Below the pieces are notes generated by a model. The model had not been told where the DNA came from, did not search any database, and worked only from the letters and a program-made list of their open reading frames with translations. Shown here one piece after another: positions 34,822 through 47,493 of a DNA stretch of 64,000 nt. Source of the DNA: Epiperipatus broadwayi (taxonomy: Eukaryota > Onychophora > Udeonychophora > Euonychophora > Peripatidae). The stretch is taken from positions 746,001 through 810,000 of the forward strand of contig JAQFVV010012672.1 of NCBI GenBank assembly GCA_028023455.1. The letters run 5' to 3'. The first letter of the stretch is position 1. Every line of letters begins with the position of its first letter. The position numbers and the translations under genes were made by a program.

Positions 34822-37800
34822 GTAAGTGTTTTTTATTATATTTTAAAAAATATTGTTTACAGTATTTCTAAAAAAAAATTATCAATTAGGCCTTATATAT
34901 ATATTACTTTGCGAGTTGGGGGGATATGTCAAAAAAATAAAAAAATATGAGTAATATCAATTTTATACTAAATGAATATGTACTGTTTATTATTTTTTTA
35001 ATAAAAACGAAAAGAATTGGATTTGATTTTATGGTAAATTTAAAAAAGATAGAGATAATAAATCATAAAGAAATATACTGATATGGGAAAAATCAAAAAA
35101 ATATACAAATGTTTGAATCAATGAAAGGCTGGATAATATTCTCTCGGAATCTTTAGAAATAATAAAATAAATATAATTTGCATTATTCAACTTTAGAGGT
35201 AGAATATTAAGGATTTAGTTTAAATAATGGAAATTATTGATTGTTTTTTATATTTGCTTTCTTATAAAAGATACCAAATTTAATTAAATATAAGTTGGGA
35301 AAGCCAGGTCATGCCTAATTATGATGATACAAATAGTGAATAAAATGTGATAGTAAGTGGAAGAAAATATTTTAATAGCATTATTATCATAGATAAGAAT
35401 TTGATTGGGCTAAAAAAGGGTGCTTAAATATTGTGATTTCTAGTACCAAAATGTGCAATCTGTTGTTTTTGATGTCAAAGATGAATAAAAAAACAAAATT
35501 AAAATATTTATTTATAATATAAAAAATAGTAAAATTTTCAGTATTAACTTTGCAATTGACCAACAAATTTGATTATATTCTTGAACTTTATATGATGAAT
35601 TAATTATAAAATGTATTATAGAGCTATATATATATATGCAGACAAATACAATAATATCATCAGAAAAAATTTACAACAATCTAAAAATAATAGCCCAATA
35701 AGAAATATTTGATCTGCAGCATTTTATGACCACTGCATTTTTTTTGTTTGCTTCTTTGTTATTTTAATTTATTCATAATGATCAATTTATATATACTAGC
35801 TATTACATTCACTTCATTCAAGCTTATTGAGAATGTAGTATTGGTCCTATAGATTTTAATACCATAGAAATATCCCCCCCTCCCCAGTGATAGATTTTTC
35901 ATTTTAATACTTGGATTAAATAATTTTAATATTTTTTAAAAAGATTTCAACAGAAATTTTAACATATCAAATGTAAGTAAATATTTTTATTATTGTTGTT
36001 GTTATTATTTGGAATTTTTAAAAATAAAACAATATTTTTTGTTTTAATATAATTAGTCAGTGTTAACGTGAATTGATACATATTATGTTTATATTAAATA
36101 TTTATATTTGTTTGTTTGTTTGTTGTTTTTTTTTTGTAATTTGTAAATTCTTATGTAATATATGAAAAGAATTAAATTATATTGCATTTTTCTCTGTTCT
36201 GATTCTAAGAAACTATTTAATTTTTAAGAAATATTTCAAGGTAAAAAGTTGCTCTTATGACCATTATAAATGATTTTAGATTTGTATTTTTACAGTTAAT
36301 CTAGTTTGAATAAATGCAAATAGCTTTTTTTTTTTTTTAAATCATCCCATATTTATGTGCAATGAATATTTCATAATTTCTGAGCAAGCAATAATGCATA
36401 CATACTGAAAAACACAAGGAAATGACGTTTTAATAAAGTGCCTTTTTTTTTTAATCTTTAGTCAGTTATTTTTTTACTGCCAATGAAAAAAGTTTTTTTT
36501 TTTTCAAAAATAAATAATCTTAAGTTAAATTGGTTTATATAGAAATATTTTGCTTCTTATTACAATTCGAATTCAAATTACATTTTTGATTAAATGCTTT
36601 ACCATGCTAAATTTTATATCACAATCTGTTATTCATTTATTTTTATCTTAGAAACTTTTATTTAGATGGCATCTTTTCTCATTGGTAATCAATGTTCAAT
36701 TTAATTCATGCTTAATGCATTCATTTTTATTTACAAAATAAACCACATTAATGGAAATTCACTAATGTTACTAAAATATTTGTATTATATGCATGTTTAT
36801 TTATGCTTTTGAATATATAAATTTTTTAACTTTTTAGATACTTAAACATTTTTAAAAAAAGTAAAATAAAATGTGTATAGTCCAAAATATAGTTTTCATT
36901 ATAAATATTATTGAATACTATTTATAAAAACAAATAAATAATGTACTTAAAAGGGTTTGTTTTAAGAATTGACATTGTATTTTATAAAATGCTATTAGTA
37001 AATACAAAATAAAAAGTTGGTAGTTAAATCTTATAAAGATTCCTGAAAAGTTAGTTATGGCAAGCATTGTTTAAGATTTTGAAAATTAAAATAAAATAGG
37101 TTTTTTCCAAATAGAGAAAGTCAATAATAGAATTTTTTTTCTACACGGTTCTGTTTTCTCATTATAGTTGAAGACTTGCTTAAGCAATTAATAAAGAGTT
37201 ACAATATAGTGATACTCAATGATGATGTCATTGGTTGTTATAAGAGATTATGCATAAATTCCCAAACTAGTCTATAAATGGATATTTTTTATTATATGCT
37301 TTTTAAAGTTTTAATAGTATTATATATTTTGATTTATTACTTTCATGAGTGTTTTATTTTTCATCGACTATAATATAATCCCTAAAATATTATTGTTTTA
37401 TAGTATTTTTTTTTCGAAACAAAGTGTTTGTGATAATCTGGCTATTTATTGTAAAAAAAATTAATAACAGTCTATTAATGTTCATTGTTCTAATACTATT
37501 ATTTCCAATAACTGTAAACTATAGTTCATTATTCTTTCAACATATCATATGTTTTTAAAGTCTCCAAGAAGAAAAAGGCAGTCATTTACTGTTTGAATAC
37601 AGTAATATTCTATGCAATTCTTTTTAATTGTGTTACAGAATTTCAAATCTTTTCAGACAAACATATTATTATCTTTATATAGTAGAATTGTAGAAATGTT
37701 TTCATATAAAATAAAAATTCATTATTACATGCATCTTGTAAATTTTTACATTTATATAAATTATATTCATCATTCTATCATCTGTTCATGTACTGTTCAT

Positions 37801-38905
37801 TACATAAACATTTCTTACATCTTCATTTATTCATTATTTTTATAACTATGTACATTCTCAACAGCAATATGATTGATTTTCGGTTTTACTTGGATGAATT
37901 GATGAATTTTGGGTTCTTTAATTTGATAGTCATATGATAGTTACAGTTAAAACAAATTTTCTAGATTATTATACAGTTCATAAATGTAGGTGGGTTGTTT
38001 TTTTTTTAAGCAATATGCTGCTATGTTTTGAGGGAATTGGAATATCAGTCAGGCAGCATTGATGAGTTTTAAATAAATCTAAGTACAAGTTTATTATAAC
38101 AAATTAAGAAAAGAATAACTAGTAAAAATCTCTACAGTCTATAAATAAACTCTTGCATGGGTGTCACTTTACGCACGCTCAATAATAAATATAATTCTAT
38201 TGCAGTGAAAGAATTTCTTCATGCTTCTATTCAGAAATAACTGCAATATACATATATATATATATATATTAGAAACATGAATCCATTATAACTATAACAT
38301 CATTGTGCAGCTATCAGATGCCACTATAATATGCAAATCATAATTATATTTAATTAAGCACTTATTGCTTCACTTCATATATATTAGCCTCTTCATTATA
38401 CACAATAGAATAATAGCTTCTTCATAATTCACATTGGCCTTTTACTTTACACAAATAAATCTTGCATAATTTACATTTAAATATATGATTGGCATATGCA
38501 TATTTTCTAGAATGCAGTAATGAAATAATTTATTTATGCATTGTCTGCACATATTTATATAGTAAAAAATAATCTTTATTTACATTCATATATATATATT
38601 ATACACATGTGGACAATCCATATGCAAACAAAATAAAATTAAAAATATTTCAAAAGGGAAGTTAGCTATTTCTCATTTCAAATTTATCATATCTGTATTT
38701 AAAATATCCTTGGACCTAAAAATTAGCCAAAAAGCCTTGTATAATTTTTATTTATTCCAACTTTCTTTGTATTTATTTTAAGATTTCTGCCCCAATATCA
38801 ACTAAATAATAGGATGCTATAACCTATTGATAACACTGTTTGATTATCATCATTAATGGTAGTTTGTCTTTGTTTGCCTTTTTTTAATCATAGTTTATTC
38901 TAGTA
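34822..38905 (+). other. Intron 2, first part
   Basis: About 4 kb of AT-rich DNA with long T runs and a TA microsatellite near 38250-38270. No gene or repeat family was recognised. The 77-codon frame at 37612 is a hydrophobic AT artefact. Confidence 0.6.
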
Positions 38906-40243
38906 CACCTGTGTCTCTTTTTATGCGATAGATAGGTTCCTCAGAGAACACGCGCAAAAGAAATCGCGCAAAAATAGACTTAACTTACCTTGAAAAAGGG
39001 GGGATACGGACTGTGATTTTTCAAAAATCGCGTAAAAGCAAAGCACCAACGTAAAATTACTTTAAAATTCGCGCAAAAAAAAAATAAGGAAATAAAATAT
39101 GACTAATAAAAAATTGATACAAGACAAACTTTTTTTTAACTATAATATTTAATTTTATTCAAAACAATATATTTTTATGCATAATTTACATTTTTTTATA
39201 CACATTTTAATTATTATCGCTACTTGCCAATAAACAGGTTCATTTGCAAACTGGTAAAAAATCAGATTCTTCACAAGAGGAAATACAACTAGCGCTAACT
39301 TCACTCTCATGTTGTGTTAATGGTTTTCTGGTGACAACGTAATTAGTAATTAGTCTTTGAGACAATGATTTTATTAATTGTTTATGAAGCTCGCGATATC
39401 CAGACATACAACCATTTAGCTCTCGTTGGAATTTAAGAGCACGTTCGTGATTAGTGTCATTAATAAGAAAATAATTTGCTAACTGATTAGAAAGTTGAAG
39501 ATCTTCTCGAATCATTTTTGCAGTGAAAGGAACAAGTTCCATCTCTGTTTCATTATCTTTTTCTACACTGCTGGGAAAAATTTAATTAAAACTAACAACT
39601 AAAAATTAAATTCTTATTTTTGTCTTTAATTTTTTAATTTTCAATTCCGTTTAAAAATCAAATTTTGTTTCACATCACATTAATTTCAGGTCGCCTTAAG
39701 TAATTTTTAAATTGTTAATTACAATTAAAAATCAGATTTTAAATTTTAATTGTCAAATTTAATTGTGCCACAGCTATTACTCACCTTTTAAAAATAAACT
39801 TGTGGACACTAAATGATTAATAAGTGATTACGTTCTTTTTTAAAAAGCAAAAACAGAATGTGATTTAAAATGCAAAATTAACACGCACAATGTTTGAACA
39901 AATTTACATTATAATCTTGTAAAATTTAATGTGTGTACATAAAATGTGGAAATCATGATTTTAATTTCATTATTGCATAAAATCTTACTATTATAAAACA
40001 CTGAAAATATTGAAATTATTAAGATGAAAGTCGAATTCCAATAATATGCTATTACTTTAAATATGACGTAAGTGCGTGAAATTTATTATTTAAAGTAATA
40101 GCGCATTATCGGAGTTCGACTTCCGATCTAATACAGTGTTAACGCATAAAAGAAAACCGCATACAAAAATATTAAGAAGAAACATGAATTGCGTAACTTC
40201 AAAATCGCGTTAAATAAAATCCGCGTAAAATGAGTCGCAGGTG
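38906..40243 (-). mobile_element. pogo/Tigger-like TIR element, copy D (longest)
   Basis: 1338 bp flanked by TA (38904-38905 and 40244-40245). Ends are CACCTGTGTCTCTTTTTATG and an inverted copy ending GAGTCGCAGGTG. It keeps the longest open coding remnant of the family (39240-39542) and segments missing in copy C. Confidence 0.82.
39240..39542 (-). pseudogene. C-terminal transposase fragment, pogo/Tigger-like
   Basis: 100 codons: MELVPFTAKMIREDLQLSNQ, then LANYFLINDTNHERALKFQR, then CMSGYRELHKQLIKSLSQ, then ITNYVVTRKPLTQ and an acidic Ser/Cys-rich end. It is helical in character and has no DDE residues. It is the same protein as 9261-9500. I infer a transposase tail from its place inside TA-flanked elements. 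The identity is not certain. Confidence 0.5.
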
Positions 40244-40245
40244 TA

Positions 40246-40745
40246 TTTCAATTTTTAAAGGTAACTTTATTTAGTTTGGTAATGTATTTTTTAGTTGTTT
40301 GGTGTGGTGCTTTATTGTAATTAACTTGTATAAAAATCATTTAATTATATATATGTATTTTCTGGAAATAATAACATTTTAAAAAATGAAGTAAGTAAAA
40401 ATGATATTATTCATGTATTTGTGATTTAAAAATATTTTAAATAACATTTAAAATGTTTATCTTTATTTAAAACCTCACTGTAAACAGAATTATATTCTAG
40501 GGATGTTTGTTAACATTACATTCATATCAAATATTTCAACTGTAGATATGTCTATATCAGAAGATATTTTATACTGACCACAAAAATGATAGGATTAAAT
40601 TTGCAATCTTAAAGTTCCTTTTCATCACAATATATAAATTACCACTAACAATGATAGGATAAATATATGTGCATTTAACATTGTCAGAATAATAGCCTTT
40701 CTAAAATGATTATAAAAATAATAATGAAAAATATATGTTTTTAGG
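40246..40745. other. Intron sequence, no gene seen
   Basis: AT-rich DNA between copy D and the hammerhead-bearing repeat. Nothing was recognised. Confidence 0.5.
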
Positions 40746-40835
40746 TAATATAGGGAGTGTACCAATAGTTAAACAAGCTCTTAATTGATAAGTGCGGTAA
40801 GAGAAAATATTAAAACTCTCTCTGGAACATTCCCA

Positions 40836-40881
40836 TCCCCAGACCAATTGGTTTCGAGCTTTTGGCTCACCTCAGTGAGGA
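40836..40881 (-). ncRNA. Type I hammerhead-ribozyme-like motif, unit 1
   Basis: The minus-strand RNA reads UCCUCA, then CUGAGGU, stem II GAGC-CAAAA-GCUC, GAAA, stem III CC-AAUU-GG, UC at the cleavage site and UGGGGA. UCCUCA pairs with UGGGGA (six pairs, one G-U), stem II is four perfect pairs, and stem III is two G-C pairs closed by the core A-U. This is the minimal short-stem-III design described for Penelope elements. The core should be CUGANGA, and here the final A is U, which is expected to cripple cleavage. Confidence 0.6.
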
Positions 40882-41254
40882 GCTAGAATATTCAGACACT
40901 AGATCTAAAATATCAACTCAAAGCCCAGCACTTATTTAATACGTAACATTTAAGTAGAAACTCTAAAATTTTCAGATATGAAAACATCTTTAATTCCAGC
41001 TATCTAACTTATATAGCTATATGGGAATGAACCAAATTCAGATCTACCATATATTAATAGCCTTAGCATTGCCAAGGCCTTAAAGGTAAAATTATAATAA
41101 TCAATAAAGCAAGTCATATATATGTGACATTGCTTTTATGAGCTTGTATTTACAAATATGTAATATAGGGAGCATACCAATAGCTCAAACAAGCTCTTAA
41201 TTAATAAGTGCGGTAAGAGAAAATAATTAAAATCTCTATCCGGAACATTCTCAT

Positions 41255-41299
41255 CCCCAGACAATTGGTTTTGAGCTTTTGGCTCACCTCAGTGAGGAG
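41255..41299 (-). ncRNA. Hammerhead-like motif, unit 2
   Basis: Same fold as unit 1, one unit downstream on the + strand, with one C lost in stem III and GAAA changed to AAAA. Cleavage sites of units 1 and 2 would lie 419 nt apart. Confidence 0.5.
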
Positions 41300-41738
41300 C
41301 TAAAATATTCAGACACTAGATCTAAAATATCAGCTCAAAGCCCAGCACTTATTTAATATGTAAACTCTGAAATTTTCGGACATGAAAATGTCTTTAACTC
41401 CAGCTATCTAACTTATCAATTAAGAGCTTGTTTGAGTTATTGGTACGCTCCCTGTATTACATATTTGTAAATATAAGCTCATAAAAGCAATGTCACGTAT
41501 ATATGACTTGCTTTATTGATTATTATAATTTTACCTTTAAGGCCTTGGCAATGTTAAGGCTATTAATATATGGTAGATCTGAATTTGGTTCAGTCCCACA
41601 TAGCTATTTAAGTTAGATAGCTGGAGTTAAAGATATTTTCATGTCCAAAAATTTTAGAGTTTCTACTTAAATGTTACATATTAAATAAGTGCTGGGCTTT
41701 GAGTTGATATTTTAAATCTAGTGTCCAAATATTCTAAC

Positions 41739-41784
41739 TCCTCACTGAGATGAGCCAAAAGCTTAAAACCAATTGTTCTGGGGA
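41739..41784 (+). ncRNA. Hammerhead-like motif, inverted unit
   Basis: Plus strand: TCCTCA, CTGAGAT, GAGC-CAAAA-GCTT, AAAA, CC-AATT-GT, TC, TGGGGA. Stem I is intact and the core is decayed at several places. Confidence 0.45.
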
Positions 41785-41945
41785 TGGGTATATTCCAGGT
41801 AGAGATTTTAAATATTTTCTCTTACTGCACTTATCAATTAAGAGCTTTTTTGAGTTATTGGTATGCTCCCTGTATTACATACTTCATTTGTAAATACAAG
41901 CTCATAAAAGCAATGTCACATATATACGACTTACTTTATTGATTA

Positions 41946-43253
41946 TTAATAATATATATCCATCATTTTAAAATTATAAAATGATAATAAATAAATATGC
42001 TACGTACATATAAATAAGTGAAGTTTTTAATAAAATTTTATAGCTTTATAGCTGAACGCTTTCGGGGAAATCTTTAAAACCCCATAATCATAGCTATTTA
42101 ATATATAATGAATGATAAATGTTTTTTAAACACGTGCAAATGTTCTATATAAAATATTTATATATTCAAATAATTAAATATTCCATGCTTTGGAAAGAGT
42201 AAAGCAAGCTTCTCTTTTGTTAATAGCATTGTTATTATTGGCTATTATATATGCCTCTTTTACTTTTCTTTTAATATCATTTCTTTATGAACAAATAATG
42301 CTAGCTTTAGAAAGTTCAAAAATATGATTGTTTGTAATTTGGTGCTCCCAAAATATTGATTTAGTTTCATCTTTAATTTTAGCTTTATTATACAAATATT
42401 TGTGTTTATATACCTTGTTGGCAATATTAGCATGTTTCACCTATATATATATATAGCTTTACAACTTATTTTAGGGCAAACTATTCTATAAACAACTTGG
42501 GGGATTGATTCATGATTAATGCGATCTTTATGAAAAACTTCAGTTATTTATATGTATGTAGCATATTTATTTATTACTATTTTATTGATTATTATGTTTT
42601 TAGGTATACAAAACAATATGTTGTTAAATGCTAAACTACGATTATTTGTCACTTGATTTGATGATTACATTTAGACACTTCCACTTAAGAATCATTGGCC
42701 TAGATTGCGATGCATCAATATTTTTTTATTTTTATGGTGCTCTATTGTCATATAAATTGATGATTAATTGAGTACATGAATATTTTAAATTGAAATCCAT
42801 TTGAATTGTAAAATATAGTTAAACAAATGGTCTTAATGTAAAAGAGTTTGGATAATATTGTAAAGCAAACTAAAAAATCTTAATTGATTTTATCTTTTTT
42901 TTTTTTTTTTTGGTGATTTTCTCTGCATCGAAATTACAATTGCAGTTATGTAAGATATGTAAATCATCAATCCAATAGTTTTATATTATTATATTTTACA
43001 AATGCATAACACCACACAAGTTGTGTGGAAATTGACTGTAAAGTCATGATAATATATATATGTATTATATTAACCATTTTTTTATAATACACTGCATTAT
43101 GTAAATGTTTATTTTGCTTTATATGTCTATTACTTTTAATATTTTTATTACTTTAGTGTGTGAATTCCAGTATTTTACTTATTTATAATTGTGATATTTT
43201 ACATCAATTAATATTTTAATCATTTTACTTTACATGTATTTCGTTCATATTAG
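41946..43253 (+). other. End of intron 2
   Basis: AT-rich sequence with a long T run near 42895-42911 and TA runs. No gene was seen. It ends in the acceptor TTCGTTCATATTAG. Confidence 0.55.
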
Positions 43254-43391
43254 GTGAACAACCTCCTGAGGATGGTAGACTTTTAACAGAGTCAGATTGG
43301 TTAAATATGGATGCAAGTACATTAACACCATATGCTAAATCAAAGGGTCGTGCCGAAAAAGATGCATTGGAGTTTATTCAGGCATTACCAG
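43254..43391 (+). CDS. Extended SDR, third recognised exon with YxxxK active site
   Basis: Reads GEQPPEDGRLLTESDW, the DE..W substrate-side block of this reductase family, then TLTPYAKSKGRAEKDALEFI. The tyrosine (43331) and lysine (43343) of YxxxK are the catalytic pair: Tyr donates the proton and Lys lowers its pKa and holds the nicotinamide ribose. Donor GTAAAG. Phase 1 at both ends agrees with the neighbouring exons. Confidence 0.92.
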
Positions 43392-43629
43392 GTAAAGATT
43401 TATTTTTATTAAAGTTAAAATTAAGATATTGCTTCATATTGACGTGATAAATAAAGAATTGTTTCAAATCAGGATTTAATGTAAATTGAGATTCCATAGT
43501 TTTGATTTGTTTGTTTTTTGTTGTTGTTATTGTTTTTTGTGGAAAAAAATAATTATTATTAGGGGCTTTTTGCAAATATTTTTTGTCATTAAAGATTTTG
43601 ATAGCATTTTTGTTCAAAGTTAGATGATT

Positions 43630-44830
43630 TGCTTAGAAAGTAGATTTTCTTTAATAAAGCTAATAGCATTTTCAGTGGTTAAAAAATCTTTATAAGCCTT
43701 GGATAATAAGCTCAACTTTTGTTTAATATATACTTCATCAGTTTCCTCGGTTTTTTTAAATTTATCAGCTGATATTTAATTCATTTCTTTCAGCTCTTTA
43801 CTTGTTAATATCAAAGAATACCTTTCTTATACTTTATGAAATTCTGCATGTTTGCAAGAGTTATAATTTAAATATTCATAAGAGAATCAATCATTAACAA
43901 TTTTATATGAATGATAGCTTCAGGGTATAAATTTGTCCTACACCCATTCATTAAACAAAGTGATGAGTTCCCAAGTTTGGCCATTGAATTTAAAAACAGT
44001 CCAAAATAATGAAATTTTTCAGTAGTTTTGGACATTGGTTTCATTTCTTACATTTATCTTCTGCATTAGTTTTTCATATATAAAACATTATTTAATATTG
44101 GCTTTTGAAACATTTATCACTCTTTGATCCATAGGATGTAATGCAGTGTGGCAAAAATACAATTTTATCATTGTTATGAGTTATAGCATTATCCAAAATT
44201 AGCATTCCCTTAAAATCTAGATTTTGTTATGATTATATTTTTTCACTTCTGGTACAAAATAATCTTTAAATTAATTGATAAAAATATCTCGTAATTCAGG
44301 CTTTTTAAAAAATTACATTGCCAAACAATTGGTAATGGTGATGTGGAAATATTTTTCAGAGCTTTAATAAGGGGCTTCAGTTTTTTAAATGCTTATAAGC
44401 ATTTGCATCAACAACTAATGTTATGCAATCTTTAAAGTCCATAACCACTTTTCTTTTCTTTTTATAAAAATATAAGTGCAAGTTGGCATTTGTTTATGAT
44501 AAAATCCTATCTCTTCAATATTCAAAATTTTTATGAAATGTGACATTTCTCTTCTGTCAAAAATTGTAATGCTCAGGGAAAGTTTTAATGATATTGATGT
44601 CAGCACTCATGATTTTTCCTTCAATTTTTATATTTTTAAATCCAACATGGTAAAACCAATCATTTGATGCAGAAAAACTTTTAACTTCTATGTTATTTCC
44701 AAGCTTTTTAAGAATATATTCATGCAAATATAATGCTTCTGCTTGAGTAAAGATAACATTAATAATCGATATAGATCTTTTATACAAATGGATAACCTTT
44801 GCTCCATTAATTCCATAATCCTATCTTTTC
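43630..44830 (-). pseudogene. Decayed pogo/Jerky (CENPB-type) transposase
   Basis: Minus-strand reading shows the family order in broken frames. At about 44790-44570 it reads QAEALYLHEYILKKLG, FSASNDWFYH and KIEGKIMSAD, which fits the second CENPB helix-turn-helix (F.AS.GWL..F and GE..SAD). At about 44203-44160 it reads LDNAITH and IVFLPHCIT, the second catalytic Asp and following strand, and at about 44125 HPMDQRVIN, the PMDQG block. The C-terminal helix-rich tail follows down to 43630. Stops and shifts in every segment make it dead. In the family the protein moves TA-flanked elements. Whether it once served copies A-D cannot be told. Confidence 0.72.
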
Positions 44831-44999
44831 CATGTTAATTTAATATCTGGACAGCAAAAGCTTGTTATAGCTTTTACTTACAATTTTTTTATTGTATAGT
44901 TGATTCAGGTATTTTTAACTGTCTTTTTTTTTAAAGAATTTCTAATTTAAATTTAAGTTATAATTATACCAGTTTATTTTTAAAATTGAAGACATACTA

Positions 45000-45810
45000 C
45001 AATAAAAACACCCCTAACATGTATTCTTTCCATACTTTGTTAAGTGTTCCGAAGTCTCTATATTGCTCTTCTGTTAGATGTCCAAGTCTCAGATCCATAA
45101 GTAAGAACTGATAAAGCATATTTATTAAAAAATCTTTTCTCAGTCATAGGCATATTTTTTTTTAATATTAAGTTATTTTTATCAAAAGCATTCCATCCAA
45201 GATTAATTCTATAATTAATTTCACCCATTATGTTTCCATCTGTAGTAATAATCTGACCATTATATTTGTAGTTGCGTAATTTCTTCTAAATCATCATTAT
45301 AAATCTTTATTTTTGTTCTAAAAAAATCCATTGAACATTATTTTAGTCTTTTTAACATTTACCTTTAGACCTACTTTCTTACTTTCATTTGATAACTCTT
45401 GCAACATTTCCAAAAACAACTACATCTGCAACATCTAGATGACTTAAATAATCTCCATTTACTTTTACTCCTTTAGTTTCCCATTTTAATCCACAAAATA
45501 ATTATTGCAAAACTGCTGCAAACAGTGTTGTAGATATGAAGTCACACTTTCATATACTCTTCTCAATGTTAATTTTTTTAGTATCATTATGTAATCTAAC
45601 TGTTGCTGTTGCATTTTTATAAATATTTTTCAGAATATGCCAATATCCTGAGTCTATACCTTGATGATCTAATACTTTAATCACTGAAGAAATGCTTATA
45701 GAATCAAATGTCTTTTTATCATTTACAAATCCAAAGCATAATGGCAACTTACATTCATTGATTCTTTCTCTAACTTCTCTCAATACTTGTTCATGATCCA
45801 TTGCATTAAA
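45000..45810 (-). mobile_element. RTE-type LINE fragment
   Basis: On the minus strand the first 83 codons (from 45801) read MDHEQVLREVRERINE and FVNDKKTFDS, then VIKVLDHQGIDS and KNIYKNATATVRLH. This is reverse transcriptase with the FxDxxKAFD palm motif decayed to FVNDKKTFD. After a frameshift it continues with a broken ADD motif (ADVVVF) near 45430 and the tail domain near 45050. It is truncated at both ends, in the same family and orientation as the relics at 1800-4430 and 52270-53240. Confidence 0.8.
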
Positions 45811-46894
45811 AATGCTTTTAAATTCAGCTTATTATTATGTTATTGTTACTATTTTTGCACTATTATTATATATTCATAATTATTTGTCATAAAGTAAAGA
45901 GCATTTTAAATTCAAAGCATCCACTCTTACATGAATGCATTAACTTAAAATCTTTAACATATATCTTGCATGAAACAATTATTCATAAAATATTTTAATT
46001 GATGTTTACATAAATTTCTAATATATAAATATTTATCAATCATTGCTAAAATGCAGATTCCACATGTAATTTCAAGTGAGACCCCTATCACTTGCTCTTT
46101 TCTTTTGAAATTCATGATTACTTTTTTCCTTAAGATCATAATTTTATTTTTTATTTTTTTTCTCCCCTTTCCATTCATTATTATTTCCAAGATATTTTTT
46201 TTTTATTGTGGATTTTTCTTTTTTTTTATCTTAAAATATGGTTTCAGTCTGGTTTTTTTTTATAATTCTTTCAATAAATACTTGTTTTTTTTAACATCTC
46301 AGTGTTTGTAATCTGGCTTATCTTTTCCATTCTTCTCTAGTAACTCCAGTTTTTATTCTTTTTTCTTCATCAAAATCTTCACATAAAGCAATTCTTCAAA
46401 CAAAATACTTTACAAAATGTCTTAATTCTAATTTTAATAAATAATAGAATAGTATATATTAATAAAATCTGCTTAATCATAGCAGTTCTCATGTTAATTT
46501 ATCTTTATTTTCATCATTAGTTTACCAAATTCACAATATATTCAAAAGCATTAACTTGTATAATATCTTGTACAATTATTTTTTTGAATTATACATTACA
46601 TAGCAAACATAACCATTTTTTTGTAAATCTTATTTTAAAAGATAATTCAGACTATCTCTTCTTTTACAATCTCTTCCTTTCAGTATTGCATAATTTATTT
46701 TATTTTTATTATCAAGACTTTATTTTATTGTTAATGTAAACAAGGCAAGATTTAAGTGAGTAGCATGAATGTTCTGATGGAAAACTACAATTAATGCAGC
46801 TGATGATTGATGATGAAATATTGTAATCTGGCAGTGAGGTCTGTGCAGGCTGGCAAACTTTGTTTTATTTAAGTGGATAGGTTCCTCAGTGGTG
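45811..46894. other. Intron 3 sequence, no gene seen
   Basis: AT-rich with T-runs. The overlapping frames at 45954-46311 are low-complexity artefacts. Confidence 0.5.
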
Positions 46895-47046
46895 GATTAT
46901 TCATCTATAAAATTCTTTCACTAGCATATTGAAAATAAGTACAAGTTGAAAAATGATGAACATGTGGTTTGTTTTGATTATTCATCTATAAAATTCTTTC
47001 ACTAGCATATTGAAAATAAGTACAAGTTGAAAAATGATGAACATGT
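46895..47046. repeat. 81-bp tandem duplication
   Basis: A block starting GATTATTCATCTATAAAATT occurs at 46895 and 46976 with near-perfect identity, so the duplication is recent. Confidence 0.9.
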
Positions 47047-47493
47047 GAAGGTTTGTTTATCACAAGGGCAAATGTTAGCCCAAAACTTTAATTTTTTCTC
47101 CTGTTTATAGGTGTTAAGATCAGAAATCTTACTATTTACATATTTAATATTGTTATTATTTAGTCAAAAAACAAATAACACAAAATTTGCCACTATGCAA
47201 ACAACTCCAAATCTCCCTATTCACGTATTTACTATTAATATCATTTAAATAAATCAATGACATAATATAAAATATTTTTATATAACAGCCATAATATATA
47301 TAATAATAATCATACACAAAAAAAACTATTTTCGGTAAATATTAATTTTTACCCTTTTCCATGTGCTTCAACTAATTTACAGTTATGTGATGTGATGCAC
47401 TGTGACTTCTCCTTAAATGGAGTCAGGAATCTCTCAGCAGCTATGCCCAGAGAAACCTGTTAGCCACTTTATCTGCCCTTTCCATTGTCCACC

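Larger units (their letters stand above)
40746..41945. mobile_element. Tandem and inverted ~419-bp repeat with hammerhead-like motifs (Penelope/retrozyme-like)
   Basis: One unit (40746-41161, minus sense) is followed head-to-tail by a partial second (41162-41418, same sense). An inverted full unit and a further partial (41419-41945, plus sense) come next. Landmarks of a unit are AATATAGGGAGNGTACCAAT, CAAGCTCTTAATTNATAAGT, the hammerhead-like core, AAAGCCCAGCACTTATTTAA, and GCAATGTCACATATATGACT or its complement. Spacing between equivalent bases of the first two units is 419 bp. Tandem terminal repeats with an inverted copy at one end are the known layout of Penelope-like elements. Tandem units with hammerheads and no protein are the layout of retrozymes. 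No reverse transcriptase is present here. Confidence 0.65.

Noticed and set aside
37612-37845. 77-codon hydrophobic frame
   Set aside because: Ile/Tyr/Phe-rich composition of AT-rich DNA, no motif, no homologous copy in the window.
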